DNA from: Pseudoflavitalea sp. G-6-1-2
Lineage (GTDB): Bacteria; Bacteroidota; Bacteroidia; Chitinophagales; Chitinophagaceae
Length of the DNA stretch: 64,000 bases
Assembly: GCF_012927185.1 (NCBI RefSeq)
Contig: NZ_JABBGB010000001.1
Location: 682,001-746,000, forward strand
Reading direction: 5' to 3'
Shown: positions 44,281-53,083 of the stretch, in pieces
Position numbering within the stretch: position 1 is the stretch's first letter
Layout: each line of letters begins with the position of its first letter
Translations under genes and position numbers: made by a program
The notes under the pieces: generated by a model
What the model saw: only the letters and a program-made list of their open reading frames with translations
What the model was told of the DNA's origin: nothing
Databases searched by the model: none

Positions 44281-45511
44281 TTTGTTGCGGTACCGATGGA
44301 TGTTTCTCTTTGTACAGTGTTCTGTACGCGATCCAGGTAGCGATCAAAATCATTACTGCACCCAGGAAGAAAGGCGCGCCGGGCATATAAACCGGTGCGC
44401 TTTTATGTGTAAAGTAGCTGAACAATCCGGTCATCAATGGTGGTCCGATTACAGCGGTAACGCTCATCAGACTGGTCAATGCACCCTGCAGTTCTCCCTG
44501 CTCATTCGGTGGAACGTGATTGGAGATAACGCCCATCAATGCGGGGTTACCAATTCCTCCAAGGCAATAGATTACACAGAACGCATACATCATCCAACCT
44601 TCGGTAGCAATTCCGAAAAGGAACATGCCGATGGCATAAAGCAGAAAGCCGAAGTAAATGCTTTTCTCCTGTCCGAACATCGGAATGGTTTTGCGGATCA
44701 GCACACCCTGCACCAATCCTACCATTGCGCCTACAATACCGAGCGAGATGCCGATATGAGTTGAGTCCCATTTGAACACTTCTTTTCCGTAGTAAGCCCA
44801 GTTGCTCTGTACCGCATGTGAGGCGATGTAGATGAACACGAGAGAGATCACCAATCCCGAAATGGAAGGGTACTTTCTCAGGTGCATCAATGAGCCGATG
44901 GGATTTGCACGTTTCCATTCAAACTCTCTGCGGTTCTCTTTTTTGAGCGATTCCGGAAGAATGAAATATCCGTAAAGGAAGTTGAGCATGGTAAGTGCAG
45001 CACAAACGAGGAATGGAACGCGAACACCAAAACCTCCGAGCAGTCCGCCAATGAATGGGCCGATAATGAAACCCATTCCAAATGCAGCGCCGATGATGCC
45101 GAAGTTCTGTGCACGTTTTTCGGGTTCGCTGATATCAGCGATATAAGCACTTGCAGTAGTGAAGCTCGCACCGGTGATGCCGGCAATGATGCGGCCCACG
45201 AACAGCCATGCAAGCGTAGGAGCAAATGCCATGAAGAGATAATCGACGGCGAAGCCCAGCAAACTCAGCAGCAGTACGGGTCTTCTGCCATATTTGTCGC
45301 TGAGGTTTCCTAAGATCGGAGCGCAGATGAACTGCATGATAGCATAGGCAGTGAGCATCCAGCCACCGATATTCGAAGCGGTGCTGTTATCTACATGCCC
45401 TAGCGACATAATCAGATCCGGCATTACAGGAATAATGATACCGAAACCAATCACATCGATAAGTATAGTTACAAAAATGAACCCTAATGCCGCTTTCCCT
45501 GTTGATTTCAT
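44273..45511 (-). CDS. TetA-type (TCR/Tet) major facilitator transporter
   Basis: 412 residues, 12 predicted membrane segments. Motif A is seen as [14 protein letters not shown], and the first helix [18 protein letters not shown] resembles TetA of class A/B. This group includes tetracycline exporters, but many Bacteroidota members have no shown drug phenotype; resistance should not be assumed. No adjacent TetR gene. Overlaps the S9 gene end by eight bases, no terminator in between. Confidence 0.9.
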   Translation of the reverse strand: MKSTGKAALGFIFVTILIDVIGFGIIIPVMPDLIMSLGHVDNSTASNIGGWMLTAYAIMQFICAPILGNLSDKYGRRPVLLLSLLGFAVDYLFMAFAPTLAWLFVGRIIAGITGASFTTASAYIADISEPEKRAQNFGIIGAAFGMGFIIGPFIGGLLGGFGVRVPFLVCAALTMLNFLYGYFILPESLKKENRREFEWKRANPIGSLMHLRKYPSISGLVISLVFIYIASHAVQSNWAYYGKEVFKWDSTHIGISLGIVGAMVGLVQGVLIRKTIPMFGQEKSIYFGFLLYAIGMFLFGIATEGWMMYAFCVIYCLGGIGNPALMGVISNHVPPNEQGELQGALTSLMSVTAVIGPPLMTGLFSYFTHKSAPVYMPGAPFFLGAVMILIATWIAYRTLYKEKHPSVPQQTT

Positions 45512-45657
45512 GAGAATAAGAATTATTGGTTAAAGAGCCCTGCAAAGAAAGAACATTACCGCCTTGCGTCCGTCAGAATTCCAATGTTATCCGGTGAAAT
45601 TTCGGTAAACGGCCGTCCCTGCTGGCGAAACTGAAAATTGCTGATTATATTCAGCAT

Positions 45658-46044
45658 ATGAAAAACACATTTGGACGACTGGTCTTATTGGTACACGACT
45701 ACGATGCGGCAACATCATTCTACATCAAACATTTCGGCTGCAAAGTAGTGTACGACCAAATTGCCCCCAATGGGCAACGATACGTTCATATCGGGTTTGA
45801 TAACACAGACAATACGGGCATCTGGCTGCTGAAAGCAGATACTGATATTCAGCAAAAACAGGTCGGCAATCAAATCACAGGCCAGCCGCTGATGGTGATC
45901 TACACAGACGACATCCATTCTTTATACAACCAACTCAGCGAAGCCGGTGTACAAACGAAAGGCGTTCCGGTAATTACAGCTGCCTACAGTTTCTTTCACT
46001 GCTACGATCTGTACGAAAATGAAATTGTTGTAGTACAGGTATAA
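45658..46044 (+). CDS. VOC-family (glyoxalase-fold) protein
   Basis: 128 residues built of two beta-alpha-beta-beta-beta modules. It starts FGRLVLLVHDYDAATSFYIK, typical of VOC proteins, and contains MVIYTDDIHSLYNQLSEAG and a C-terminal CYDLYENEIVVVQ. A metal-binding Glu/His set is only partly visible, so enzymatic activity is uncertain. Resistance proteins, dioxygenases and glyoxalases share the fold. Ends at a shared terminator. Confidence 0.85.
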   Translation: MKNTFGRLVLLVHDYDAATSFYIKHFGCKVVYDQIAPNGQRYVHIGFDNTDNTGIWLLKADTDIQQKQVGNQITGQPLMVIYTDDIHSLYNQLSEAGVQTKGVPVITAAYSFFHCYDLYENEIVVVQV

Positions 46045-46072
46045 AAAAAGCCCCGCTGAAGCGAGGCTTTCA
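46044..46072. terminator. Bidirectional terminator between the VOC and RRM genes
   Basis: AAAGCC-C-CGC and GCG-A-GGCTTT enclose TGAA. The seven-A run on the left gives a strong U-run on the minus strand, so it mainly ends the RRM gene; TTT on the right is weaker. Confidence 0.8.
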
Positions 46073-46091
46073 GTATCGGTAATCGCACTAA

Positions 46092-46415
46092 TTAATAACG
46101 GTTGTTATAGTTATTATTGCGGGGAGCGAAAGAGCGTTTGCCGCCGCCACCACCACCGGTGTTGCTGCGCTCTTCACGCGGACGAGCTTCGGTAACCTTG
46201 ATAGCTCTTCCTTCTACAATGCCTCCGTCGAGTTCTGCGATAGCCTTCTGACCAGCTTCGTTATCCGGCATTTCCACAAAACCGAAACCACGGCTCTTGT
46301 TGGTGAATTTGTCAGTAATAACCTTAGCAGAAGTTACTTCGCCATACTCTGCGAAGAAATCGTTCAGATCCTCATCCGTAACGTTGTAGCTCAAATTAGA
46401 AACATAAATGTTCAT
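46092..46415 (-). CDS. RNA-binding protein with one RRM and a glycine-rich tail
   Basis: 107 residues. The RRM shows RNP2 as IYVSNL (3-8) and RNP1 as SRGFGFVEM (41-49). The C-terminal part NTGGGGGGKRSFAPRNNNY is a flexible Gly/Arg/Asn tail. Such proteins are abundant in Bacteroidota and act as cold-responsive RNA chaperones or post-transcriptional regulators. The gene has a predicted leader of about 135 bases, which may be used for autoregulation or temperature sensing (inferred). Confidence 0.92.
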   Translation of the reverse strand: MNIYVSNLSYNVTDEDLNDFFAEYGEVTSAKVITDKFTNKSRGFGFVEMPDNEAGQKAIAELDGGIVEGRAIKVTEARPREERSNTGGGGGGKRSFAPRNNNYNNRY

Positions 46416-46556
46416 ACAAAAAACTGATTAAATTAAATAAATCATCTGAGAAGTAAGCAGGGAGTAAAGAAGACCTAACTAAACTAATAGCAGAAAATGC
46501 GTAGCAGAATTATTTATCGTTCACTTACTGAATGCTCAATCACTCAAATCTCGCCG

Positions 46557-46564
46557 CAAATATA
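46557..46564 (-). promoter_or_regulatory. -7 promoter element of the RRM gene (TATATTTG)
   Basis: TATATTTGCGGC on the minus strand lies about 140 bases before the RRM gene ATG, implying an unusually long leader. A TTG occurs upstream with spacing 22, longer than usual. Confidence 0.5.
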
Positions 46565-46595
46565 CAGCTTTCTAAAAATACTACCTCAATTTACC

Positions 46596-46603
46596 TAATT
46601 TTG
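46596..46603 (+). promoter_or_regulatory. -7 promoter element of gnd-zwf-pgl (TAATTTTG)
   Basis: TAATTTTGC on the + strand ends 20 bases before the gnd ATG. It lies 32 bases from the divergent RRM-gene element, so the two promoters share upstream DNA. Confidence 0.55.
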
Positions 46604-46623
46604 CTGATCATATAACATACAGC

Positions 46624-48042
46624 ATGGCAGTAAAGCAATTCGACTTCGGTATGATCGGTCTCGGAGTGATGGGCAGAAACCTCCTCCTGAATATGGCAGA
46701 TCATGGATTCAAAGTGATCGGATTTGATTTAGATGAACAAAAAACCAGCGCATTTGAGCAGGCCGCTACTCCCGGTACTACCGTAAAGGGTGTGGGTAAC
46801 CTCAAAAACATGACGGAAGAGCTTTCGCTCCCCCGCAGAATAATGATGCTGGTACCCGCAGGAAAACCTGTGGACGATGTAATCGAAAGCCTCCTTCCCC
46901 TCGTTGAACCCGGCGATATCATCATCGACGGCGGTAACTCCCACTACACAGACACCCTTCGAAGGGTTCAGTATCTCGCTGCAAAAGGCATCCACTTTAT
47001 GGGTGTTGGTGTTTCCGGTGGAGAACAGGGAGCAAGAACCGGCCCCAGCATTATGCCCGGTGGCGATGAAGTTGCTTACCCTCATGTTCAGCCCATGCTC
47101 GAAGCCATCTCCGCAAAATTCAAAGGAGAGCCCTGTGTGGCACATCTCGGAAAAGGCGCTGCTGGTCACTACGTGAAAATGGTGCACAACGGTATCGAAT
47201 ATGCCATTATGCAAATGCTCAGCGAAAGTTACGATCTGCTCCATCGCGGCGCAGGCCTCAGCAACGACGAACTGCATCAGGTATTCGATCAGTGGAATAA
47301 AGGAGACCTGCAATCTTTTCTTGTGGAGATCACTGCAGCCATCTTCACACAGCCCGACGAAAAAACAGGCAACCGCCTCATCGATATGATCCTCGACAAA
47401 GCAGGCGCCAAAGGCACCGGCAAATGGACCTCACAGGATGCACTGGACATCGGCGTTCCCATCCCTGTTATCGATATGGCCGTTACTATGCGCAATATCT
47501 CTGCGCTTAAAGCCGAACGTACCAATGCAGCTGCATTGTATGCCAATAAAGTAAGCCCCGTTACTACAGATAAAGCCACCTTTGTACAGCAGGTGCACGA
47601 TGCCCTCTATTTTGGAATCCTCATCAGCTATGCACAGGGGCTGTCGATGCTGCATCGCGCTTCCACAGAGCTCGATATGCAGATACCACTTCCCAAAGTG
47701 GTGCGCGTATGGCGTGGCGGATGCATCATCCGTTCTACCATGCTCGATGTATTCAGCGGCATTTATGATCAGAACCCTCAGCTGGAAAATTTGTTATTGG
47801 ATAAGCAGATCGCTTCCATGCTGCAAAACACTGAAGCAGGAATGCGCGCAGTGGCAGCCGCCGCGGTTCAAAACCGCTTCGCTGCAGGATGTCTGCTCAA
47901 TGCACTCACCTATTTTGATGCCTACAGCAGCCAGCAACTGCCCACCAACCTTATCCAGGCTCAGAGAGATTTCTTCGGCGCTCACACATACCAACGTATC
48001 GACGAGCCCGGATCTTTCCATACCGAATGGAAGAATTCATAA
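46624..48042 (+). CDS. gnd: 6-phosphogluconate dehydrogenase, decarboxylating
   Basis: Oxidises 6-phosphogluconate to ribulose 5-phosphate and CO2 with NADP+. 472 residues: Rossmann GLGVMGRN near the N-terminus, the substrate signature VSGGEQGARTGPSIMPGG and KMVHNGIEYAIMQ with catalytic Lys, and the all-helical C-terminal domain. Length is that of the long, dimeric NADP+ enzyme. First gene of the operon; the order gnd-zwf-pgl places the last enzyme of the branch first. Confidence 0.96.
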   Translation: MAVKQFDFGMIGLGVMGRNLLLNMADHGFKVIGFDLDEQKTSAFEQAATPGTTVKGVGNLKNMTEELSLPRRIMMLVPAGKPVDDVIESLLPLVEPGDIIIDGGNSHYTDTLRRVQYLAAKGIHFMGVGVSGGEQGARTGPSIMPGGDEVAYPHVQPMLEAISAKFKGEPCVAHLGKGAAGHYVKMVHNGIEYAIMQMLSESYDLLHRGAGLSNDELHQVFDQWNKGDLQSFLVEITAAIFTQPDEKTGNRLIDMILDKAGAKGTGKWTSQDALDIGVPIPVIDMAVTMRNISALKAERTNAAALYANKVSPVTTDKATFVQQVHDALYFGILISYAQGLSMLHRASTELDMQIPLPKVVRVWRGGCIIRSTMLDVFSGIYDQNPQLENLLLDKQIASMLQNTEAGMRAVAAAAVQNRFAAGCLLNALTYFDAYSSQQLPTNLIQAQRDFFGAHTYQRIDEPGSFHTEWKNS

Positions 48043-48069
48043 TTGACCACTGATTTTTATCTACATACT

Positions 48070-49584
48070 ATGCAACAACACAAAAGACCACCGGCCTCAT
48101 TATTGTTCATTTTCGGTGGCAGCGGCGACCTCAATCACAGAAAGCTTTCCCCGGCTCTCTTCAATCTTTTTATCGATAACTGGATGCCGGAAAAATTCGG
48201 TATCGTAGGTATCAGCAGAAGACCATACGCAGATGATGGCTATCGCAATCACCTGCTCGATGGCATCCGCCAGTTCTCACGCAGAAAAGAAGAGCACAAC
48301 GATAAATGGGCCGATTTCTCCCAGCATGTAAGCTACCTGCAGATGAATGCAGAAGTAGAAGAAGAATATCAGAAAATTGCTGAGATCGTAAAGCAGAAAG
48401 AAGCAGAGTTCGGAGAACATCCTACTGTGATCTTCTATATGGCAGTTGCTCCGCAACTGGTGCCCGATATTGCGCGCAAGCTCGGCAATCTCAACCTCTG
48501 CTCAGACAGAAAGTACACCCGCATTGTGGTGGAGAAACCTTTCGGTCATGATCTCCAGAGCGCACACGAACTGAACGAACTGCTCTCTTCCATGTTCAAC
48601 GAAGAGCAGATCTACCGCATCGATCACTATCTCGGAAAAGAAACCGTTCAGAACATCCTGGCATTGCGTTTCGCCAATGCGCTGTTCGAACCAATCTGGA
48701 ACCGCAACTATATCGATCACGTACAGATCACCGCTGCAGAAACAGTAGGTGTTGAAGGCCGTGGTGATTATTACGAACGCTCCGGCGCGCTGCGCGATAT
48801 GGTGCAGAACCATATTCTGCAACTGATGTGCATGATTGGCATGGAAGCGCCCGTATCTTTCGAAGCCAATGAGATCCGCAATAAAAAAGTGGATGTACTC
48901 AACGCTATCAGAAAGTACTCTAACGATGAAGTACATGCGCACGCAGTACGCGGCCAGTACGGTCCGGGCTGGATGAAAGGAACCGAAGTTCCCGGATACC
49001 GCCAGGAGAAAAGCGTAGTTCCCGATTCACCGGTAGACACTTTCGCTGCCGTGAAATTCTATATCGATAACTGGAGATGGCAGGATGTGCCTTTCTATGT
49101 GCGTACCGGAAAACGCATGCACGAGAAAACCACTACCATCAATATCCAGTTCAAGCCAGCTCCTTCATTTGCATTCCCTTCCGAAGCTGCTGATACATGG
49201 AGACCCAACAGGCTCACCATCAGCATTCAGCCGGAAATGGATATCCGTCTGCGCTTCCAGGCAAAACGCCCGGGACAAGCCATGACACTCAATCCCGTTG
49301 ATATGATCTTCAATTACAAAGACGCATACGACGGAGATGAACCCGAAGCATACGAAACACTGCTGCTCGATGTAATGGAAGGAAACCCTACTCTCTTCAT
49401 GCGTTCAGATCAGGTGGAAGCTGCATGGAAGATCATCATGCCGATTCTCGAAGTATGGGAAAGCCGCCCTCCTGTTGATTTCCCCAACTACTCACCAGAC
49501 AGCTGGGGACCAGAGGATGCAGAAGCGCTGATCGCAAGAGATGGAAATAACTGGGTTACACTCCCGCAACCACACAAGGATTAA
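48070..49584 (+). CDS. zwf: Glucose-6-phosphate 1-dehydrogenase
   Basis: Oxidises glucose 6-phosphate to 6-phosphogluconolactone, making NADPH. 504 residues. N-terminal cofactor motif FGGSGDLNHRKLSPALF, active-site RIDHYLGKETVQN with the catalytic His, and VPFYVRTGKRMHEK are family signatures. ATG 48070 is chosen; a TTG directly after the gnd stop (48043) is in frame but adds nine unconserved residues. Ends one base before pgl. Confidence 0.96.
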   Translation: MQQHKRPPASLLFIFGGSGDLNHRKLSPALFNLFIDNWMPEKFGIVGISRRPYADDGYRNHLLDGIRQFSRRKEEHNDKWADFSQHVSYLQMNAEVEEEYQKIAEIVKQKEAEFGEHPTVIFYMAVAPQLVPDIARKLGNLNLCSDRKYTRIVVEKPFGHDLQSAHELNELLSSMFNEEQIYRIDHYLGKETVQNILALRFANALFEPIWNRNYIDHVQITAAETVGVEGRGDYYERSGALRDMVQNHILQLMCMIGMEAPVSFEANEIRNKKVDVLNAIRKYSNDEVHAHAVRGQYGPGWMKGTEVPGYRQEKSVVPDSPVDTFAAVKFYIDNWRWQDVPFYVRTGKRMHEKTTTINIQFKPAPSFAFPSEAADTWRPNRLTISIQPEMDIRLRFQAKRPGQAMTLNPVDMIFNYKDAYDGDEPEAYETLLLDVMEGNPTLFMRSDQVEAAWKIIMPILEVWESRPPVDFPNYSPDSWGPEDAEALIARDGNNWVTLPQPHKD

Positions 49585-49585
49585 C

Positions 49586-50314
49586 ATGCTGCATATTTTC
49601 AAAGACGCCAACGAAGTAAGCCATCAGCTGGCTGAATTCATCACCTCTCAAATCGAAGCAACCCTGCAAACACAGGATCGTTTCACCTGGGTGCTCACCG
49701 GTGGCAACTCGCCCAAACAGCTGTATGAGCTGCTGGCGCAAAGTCCTTACCGCGAACGCATCCAATGGAATAAACTCCATTTCTTTTGGGGTGATGAACG
49801 CGCAGTGCCGTTTGACGACAGTCGCAACAATGCACGCATGACCTTCGAAGCATTGCTGAATCATGTACCTGTGAACAAAGAGCAGATACATATCATGCAA
49901 ACAGATATCAGCGCCGAAGCATCTGCAGAAGCCTACGCAAAACTGCTGCATGATTATTTTCCTTCAGGCAATACCACGTTCGATCTCGTACTGAACGGAA
50001 TGGGAGATGATGCGCATACGCTCAGCCTCTTCCCTGGATCACCCGCCATTGCTGTGAATGATAAATGGACTACATCGTTCTGGCTCGAAGCACAGCAGAT
50101 GTATCGCATCACATTGACCGCACCGGTGGTTAATCTCGCGAAGCATGTGGTATTCCTCACATTTGGAGCTAATAAAGCCAATGCATTGAAACAGGTGCTG
50201 GAAGGAGACCGCAATGTGGAGTTGTATCCATCACAACTTATTCAGCCTTTATCAGGCGAATTGCATTGGTTTGTGGATGAAGCCGCAGCAGCGCAGCTCA
50301 CAAAAAAGCAATAA
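49586..50314 (+). CDS. pgl: 6-phosphogluconolactonase
   Basis: Hydrolyses 6-phosphogluconolactone to 6-phosphogluconate. 242 residues of the SOL/DevB type: TGGNSPKQLYELLA near the N-terminus, WGDERAVPFDDSRNNARM and NGMGDDAHTLSLFPGSPA (normally GxGxDGHxASLFP) containing the catalytic His. GDDAHT replaces the common GxDGHT. ATG 49586 lies one base past the zwf stop, so the genes are co-translated. Terminator follows. Confidence 0.94.
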   Translation: MLHIFKDANEVSHQLAEFITSQIEATLQTQDRFTWVLTGGNSPKQLYELLAQSPYRERIQWNKLHFFWGDERAVPFDDSRNNARMTFEALLNHVPVNKEQIHIMQTDISAEASAEAYAKLLHDYFPSGNTTFDLVLNGMGDDAHTLSLFPGSPAIAVNDKWTTSFWLEAQQMYRITLTAPVVNLAKHVVFLTFGANKANALKQVLEGDRNVELYPSQLIQPLSGELHWFVDEAAAAQLTKKQ

Positions 50315-50339
50315 TTTTTGTAAGATATTTTCCCTCTGC

Positions 50340-50369
50340 AAAGCCGTTCGCGTAAGCGGGCGGCTTTTG
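50340..50369 (+). terminator. Intrinsic terminator of gnd-zwf-pgl
   Basis: AAGCCGTTCGC (50341-50351) pairs with GCGGGCGGCTT (50356-50366), with two G:U pairs in the RNA, around GTAA, then TTTG. Confidence 0.8.
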
Positions 50370-50378
50370 TGTTTCGCG

Positions 50379-51554
50379 TTAGTCCATCGCTTTCAGCCAA
50401 TCGGAAATTCCTTTGGCGATCTTGGCGGCAACATCTTCATCGAATCCTTTTGCTGTCATTTTCTTTTCATCGTCTTCATTGCTGAGGAAACCTACTTCCA
50501 CCAGACAGTTAGGATAATCTGTAGGGCCGCTCAGCGCAAAATTGAAGCTGCCTACATTCCCGAAATTATCGAAGCCGAGTTCGAGCATGCGACCCAGAAT
50601 AACTTTGGTAAGCGATTGAAATCCTACATAGCGATAGAATGTGCTGGTGCCCTTTGCCGCAGGATTTCCGGCAGAGTTGAAATGTATGCTCACCAGCAGA
50701 TCAGGCGATGCATTGCGCAGCAGAGCCGTTCTCTGCGGCTGATCGAGGTCCGCATCTGTAGTTCTGGTCATTACCACAGTAGCGCCTTTCTTTTCCAGCA
50801 AGGCCTGCAGTGCTTTAGCGTATTGAAGCGTGAGGTTCTTTTCGAGTACTTTGGTGTTCTTTCCCGATGCGCCGGTATTGGAGCCACCATGCCCGGCATC
50901 GATGGCTATAACCATATCGCGTAACCGAAGTTTTTCAGGTGGTCGTTTAATTTTGATCAGCAATCTTTTTCCTGTGCTGTCGTATGCGATGGAATGCCCC
51001 CAGTGCTGCGGTTTATCCAGCTCGATGAATACACGCAGTACATCATCTTCGGGTTGCTCATACCAAACCTGTTTGATATAGGTACTGGTACCGCGTTGCG
51101 TGATCCAGTTAGTGTTGGAGGTAACACCATAGAGGTCTACCACAATGCGCGATGGGCTCACCTGCTGCACACTTTTGTAAGGAAGCCTGTTTTCCATAGC
51201 AATGGCAACCTGATCGAAACGGCCATCACCGGTTACCATCCAGCTGCCGCTAAGGTTCTCTTGTTTCAGGCGAAGTGCAGCATCTGCCACCACATTGCTT
51301 TTGCTCACATAGGCTGTATGATATTTCGAGAGCTGAACTTTGTAGTCTGTACCCACAGAATCGACCACTTTCAACACAACATTCGTATCGAGGTAGGTCA
51401 TTTTTGCGCCACCGAGTCGATCGTCGCCTGTGCCATATTCGAGATAGGGTAACGGCCCGATAGTTTTTACAAGAAAGGTACTGCGTGTTGTATCCTGTGC
51501 ATTCGCCTGATGAAGGGCAATAGTGGCCAGCAATACAGTTATGATGCTTTTCAT
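50379..51554 (-). CDS. N-acetylmuramoyl-L-alanine amidase (amidase_3)
   Basis: Cleaves peptide stems from peptidoglycan in the periplasm. 391 residues: signal peptide (SIITVLLATIALHQANA), an SH3-like segment, an AMIN-like domain (about 100-205) and a C-terminal amidase_3 domain. Zinc ligands are seen as His222 in DAGHGG, Glu238 in EKNLTL and His in SIHFNS; the catalytic Glu is in VEVGFLSN. Related to AmiC, which acts in daughter-cell separation. Monocistronic; divergent from the M48 gene. Confidence 0.92.
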   Translation of the reverse strand: MKSIITVLLATIALHQANAQDTTRSTFLVKTIGPLPYLEYGTGDDRLGGAKMTYLDTNVVLKVVDSVGTDYKVQLSKYHTAYVSKSNVVADAALRLKQENLSGSWMVTGDGRFDQVAIAMENRLPYKSVQQVSPSRIVVDLYGVTSNTNWITQRGTSTYIKQVWYEQPEDDVLRVFIELDKPQHWGHSIAYDSTGKRLLIKIKRPPEKLRLRDMVIAIDAGHGGSNTGASGKNTKVLEKNLTLQYAKALQALLEKKGATVVMTRTTDADLDQPQRTALLRNASPDLLVSIHFNSAGNPAAKGTSTFYRYVGFQSLTKVILGRMLELGFDNFGNVGSFNFALSGPTDYPNCLVEVGFLSNEDDEKKMTAKGFDEDVAAKIAKGISDWLKAMD

Positions 51555-51614
51555 ATCTGAAAGATACAGCTTTGAAAAAGATTTTATTATTTTCGCGCCA
51601 GACCCTTAATCCTT

Positions 51615-53072
51615 ATGAGCAATATTTTCCGAACTCTAAGCCTGATCCTGCTTTTGACCGTACTCCACCTCAATGGGATGACTCAGCAATCGTTCGTTTT
51701 TACTCCACTGAAAGATGATGCTGAAAAACTGAAAGCATGGAACGATTCCACCGACCAGCAGTATCGAAAATTGTTGAGCAGTCTTTCAAAAACCTACCGT
51801 AAAGATTACCAGAGTCTGTACGAAGACAGATACAAACAACTCAAAGAACTCGCAGAAAAAAATAAGATCATTACCGATGCTGCTGCAGACAACTATCTGC
51901 AACAACTGGTGAATGCCATCGTGAGCAGCAACCCGGTACTGAAACAATCCGGTTACCGTGTGCGATTCTCCCGCGACTATTGGCCCAATGCCTATTGCTT
52001 AGGAGAAGGAACCATCATTTTCAATATTGGTCTCTTCACTAAATTGCAGAACGAAAGCCAGGTTGCATCTGTATTGTGTCACGAACTCGCTCACCAGCAT
52101 CTCAACCATGTACAGCGCAGCATCGACGAGCTTGTAACTACCATCAATTCCGACGACTTCAGAGATGAATTGAAACGAATCAAAAGATCGGATTATCTGC
52201 AGGGGCAGCAGCTGAAAACGCTGATGAAAGGCCTCACGTTCACCAGTAGAAAGCACGGCAGAAATCACGAAACATCTGCCGATTCATTAGCCCTTGAATG
52301 GCTGAAGAACACGCCGTTCAATGCAGGAGGAGCGATCAGCAGTCTGGCGTTGTTAGACAACATCGATGAAGACAAGTACAACGTGATGCCCGATCTCGCC
52401 AATGTTTTCAATTTTCCACAGTACCCTTTTCGTAAGGAATGGCTGCACCAGGAAAAAACATTGTTCGCCACCATGGCAACCAGTGCACAAAAAGAAAACA
52501 CCAAAGAAAGGGATTCGCTCAAAACCCATCCTGATTGCACAAAGCGCATACAGCTGCTTTGGGCAAAAGCGCAGCAATACAGCAAAGACAACAAACCACT
52601 ATCGCCTGTCAGCGAAGAAACATTTAAGCGATTACAGCAGCAATTCGATTATGAGATCATAGAGTACTGTTACCAGCAGAATGAAGTATCGAGAAGCATG
52701 TATCATACACTTCAGATGCTCTCCAAATACCCACAGGACGTTTATCTGACAGCCAATACAGCCCGATGCCTCAATGCATTCTACAAAGCGCAGAAAGAAC
52801 ATGCGCTCAGTAAAATAGTTGATCTTCCTTCACCATTCATGGATGAGAAATACGAAAAAACATTGCAGTTTATTCAGAATGTAAGACTCAACGATTTTGC
52901 GGCTTTCAGCTATTACTTGCTGATTGCTGTTGAATCGAAAACGCCGCACTCGGAATTGATGCTGCAGGCGCTGATATTAAGCAAACAACATTTCAACAAA
53001 ACATCCGAGCAGCAGCACTGGATGGAACAGTACAAAAAACAATACCCTAACGGTAAGTTCACATTTCAATAA
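51615..53072 (+). CDS. Exported M48-family metalloprotease
   Basis: 485 residues with a signal peptide ending near GMTQ. The M48 zinc site is CHELAHQHLNH (HELAH at 156-160), followed by a third ligand Glu in HETSADSLALEWL. The C-terminal 200 residues are helical and may form repeats, as in BepA-type periplasmic proteases involved in outer-membrane protein quality control. The role is inferred from that similarity. The next gene starts 11 bases after it. Confidence 0.9.
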   Translation: MSNIFRTLSLILLLTVLHLNGMTQQSFVFTPLKDDAEKLKAWNDSTDQQYRKLLSSLSKTYRKDYQSLYEDRYKQLKELAEKNKIITDAAADNYLQQLVNAIVSSNPVLKQSGYRVRFSRDYWPNAYCLGEGTIIFNIGLFTKLQNESQVASVLCHELAHQHLNHVQRSIDELVTTINSDDFRDELKRIKRSDYLQGQQLKTLMKGLTFTSRKHGRNHETSADSLALEWLKNTPFNAGGAISSLALLDNIDEDKYNVMPDLANVFNFPQYPFRKEWLHQEKTLFATMATSAQKENTKERDSLKTHPDCTKRIQLLWAKAQQYSKDNKPLSPVSEETFKRLQQQFDYEIIEYCYQQNEVSRSMYHTLQMLSKYPQDVYLTANTARCLNAFYKAQKEHALSKIVDLPSPFMDEKYEKTLQFIQNVRLNDFAAFSYYLLIAVESKTPHSELMLQALILSKQHFNKTSEQQHWMEQYKKQYPNGKFTFQ

Positions 53073-53083
53073 TCCCAACACGC

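Noticed and set aside
44273-45511. Tetracycline resistance gene
   Set aside because: The protein belongs to the TCR/Tet transporter group, but without a TetR partner or close match to a known determinant a resistance call is not justified.
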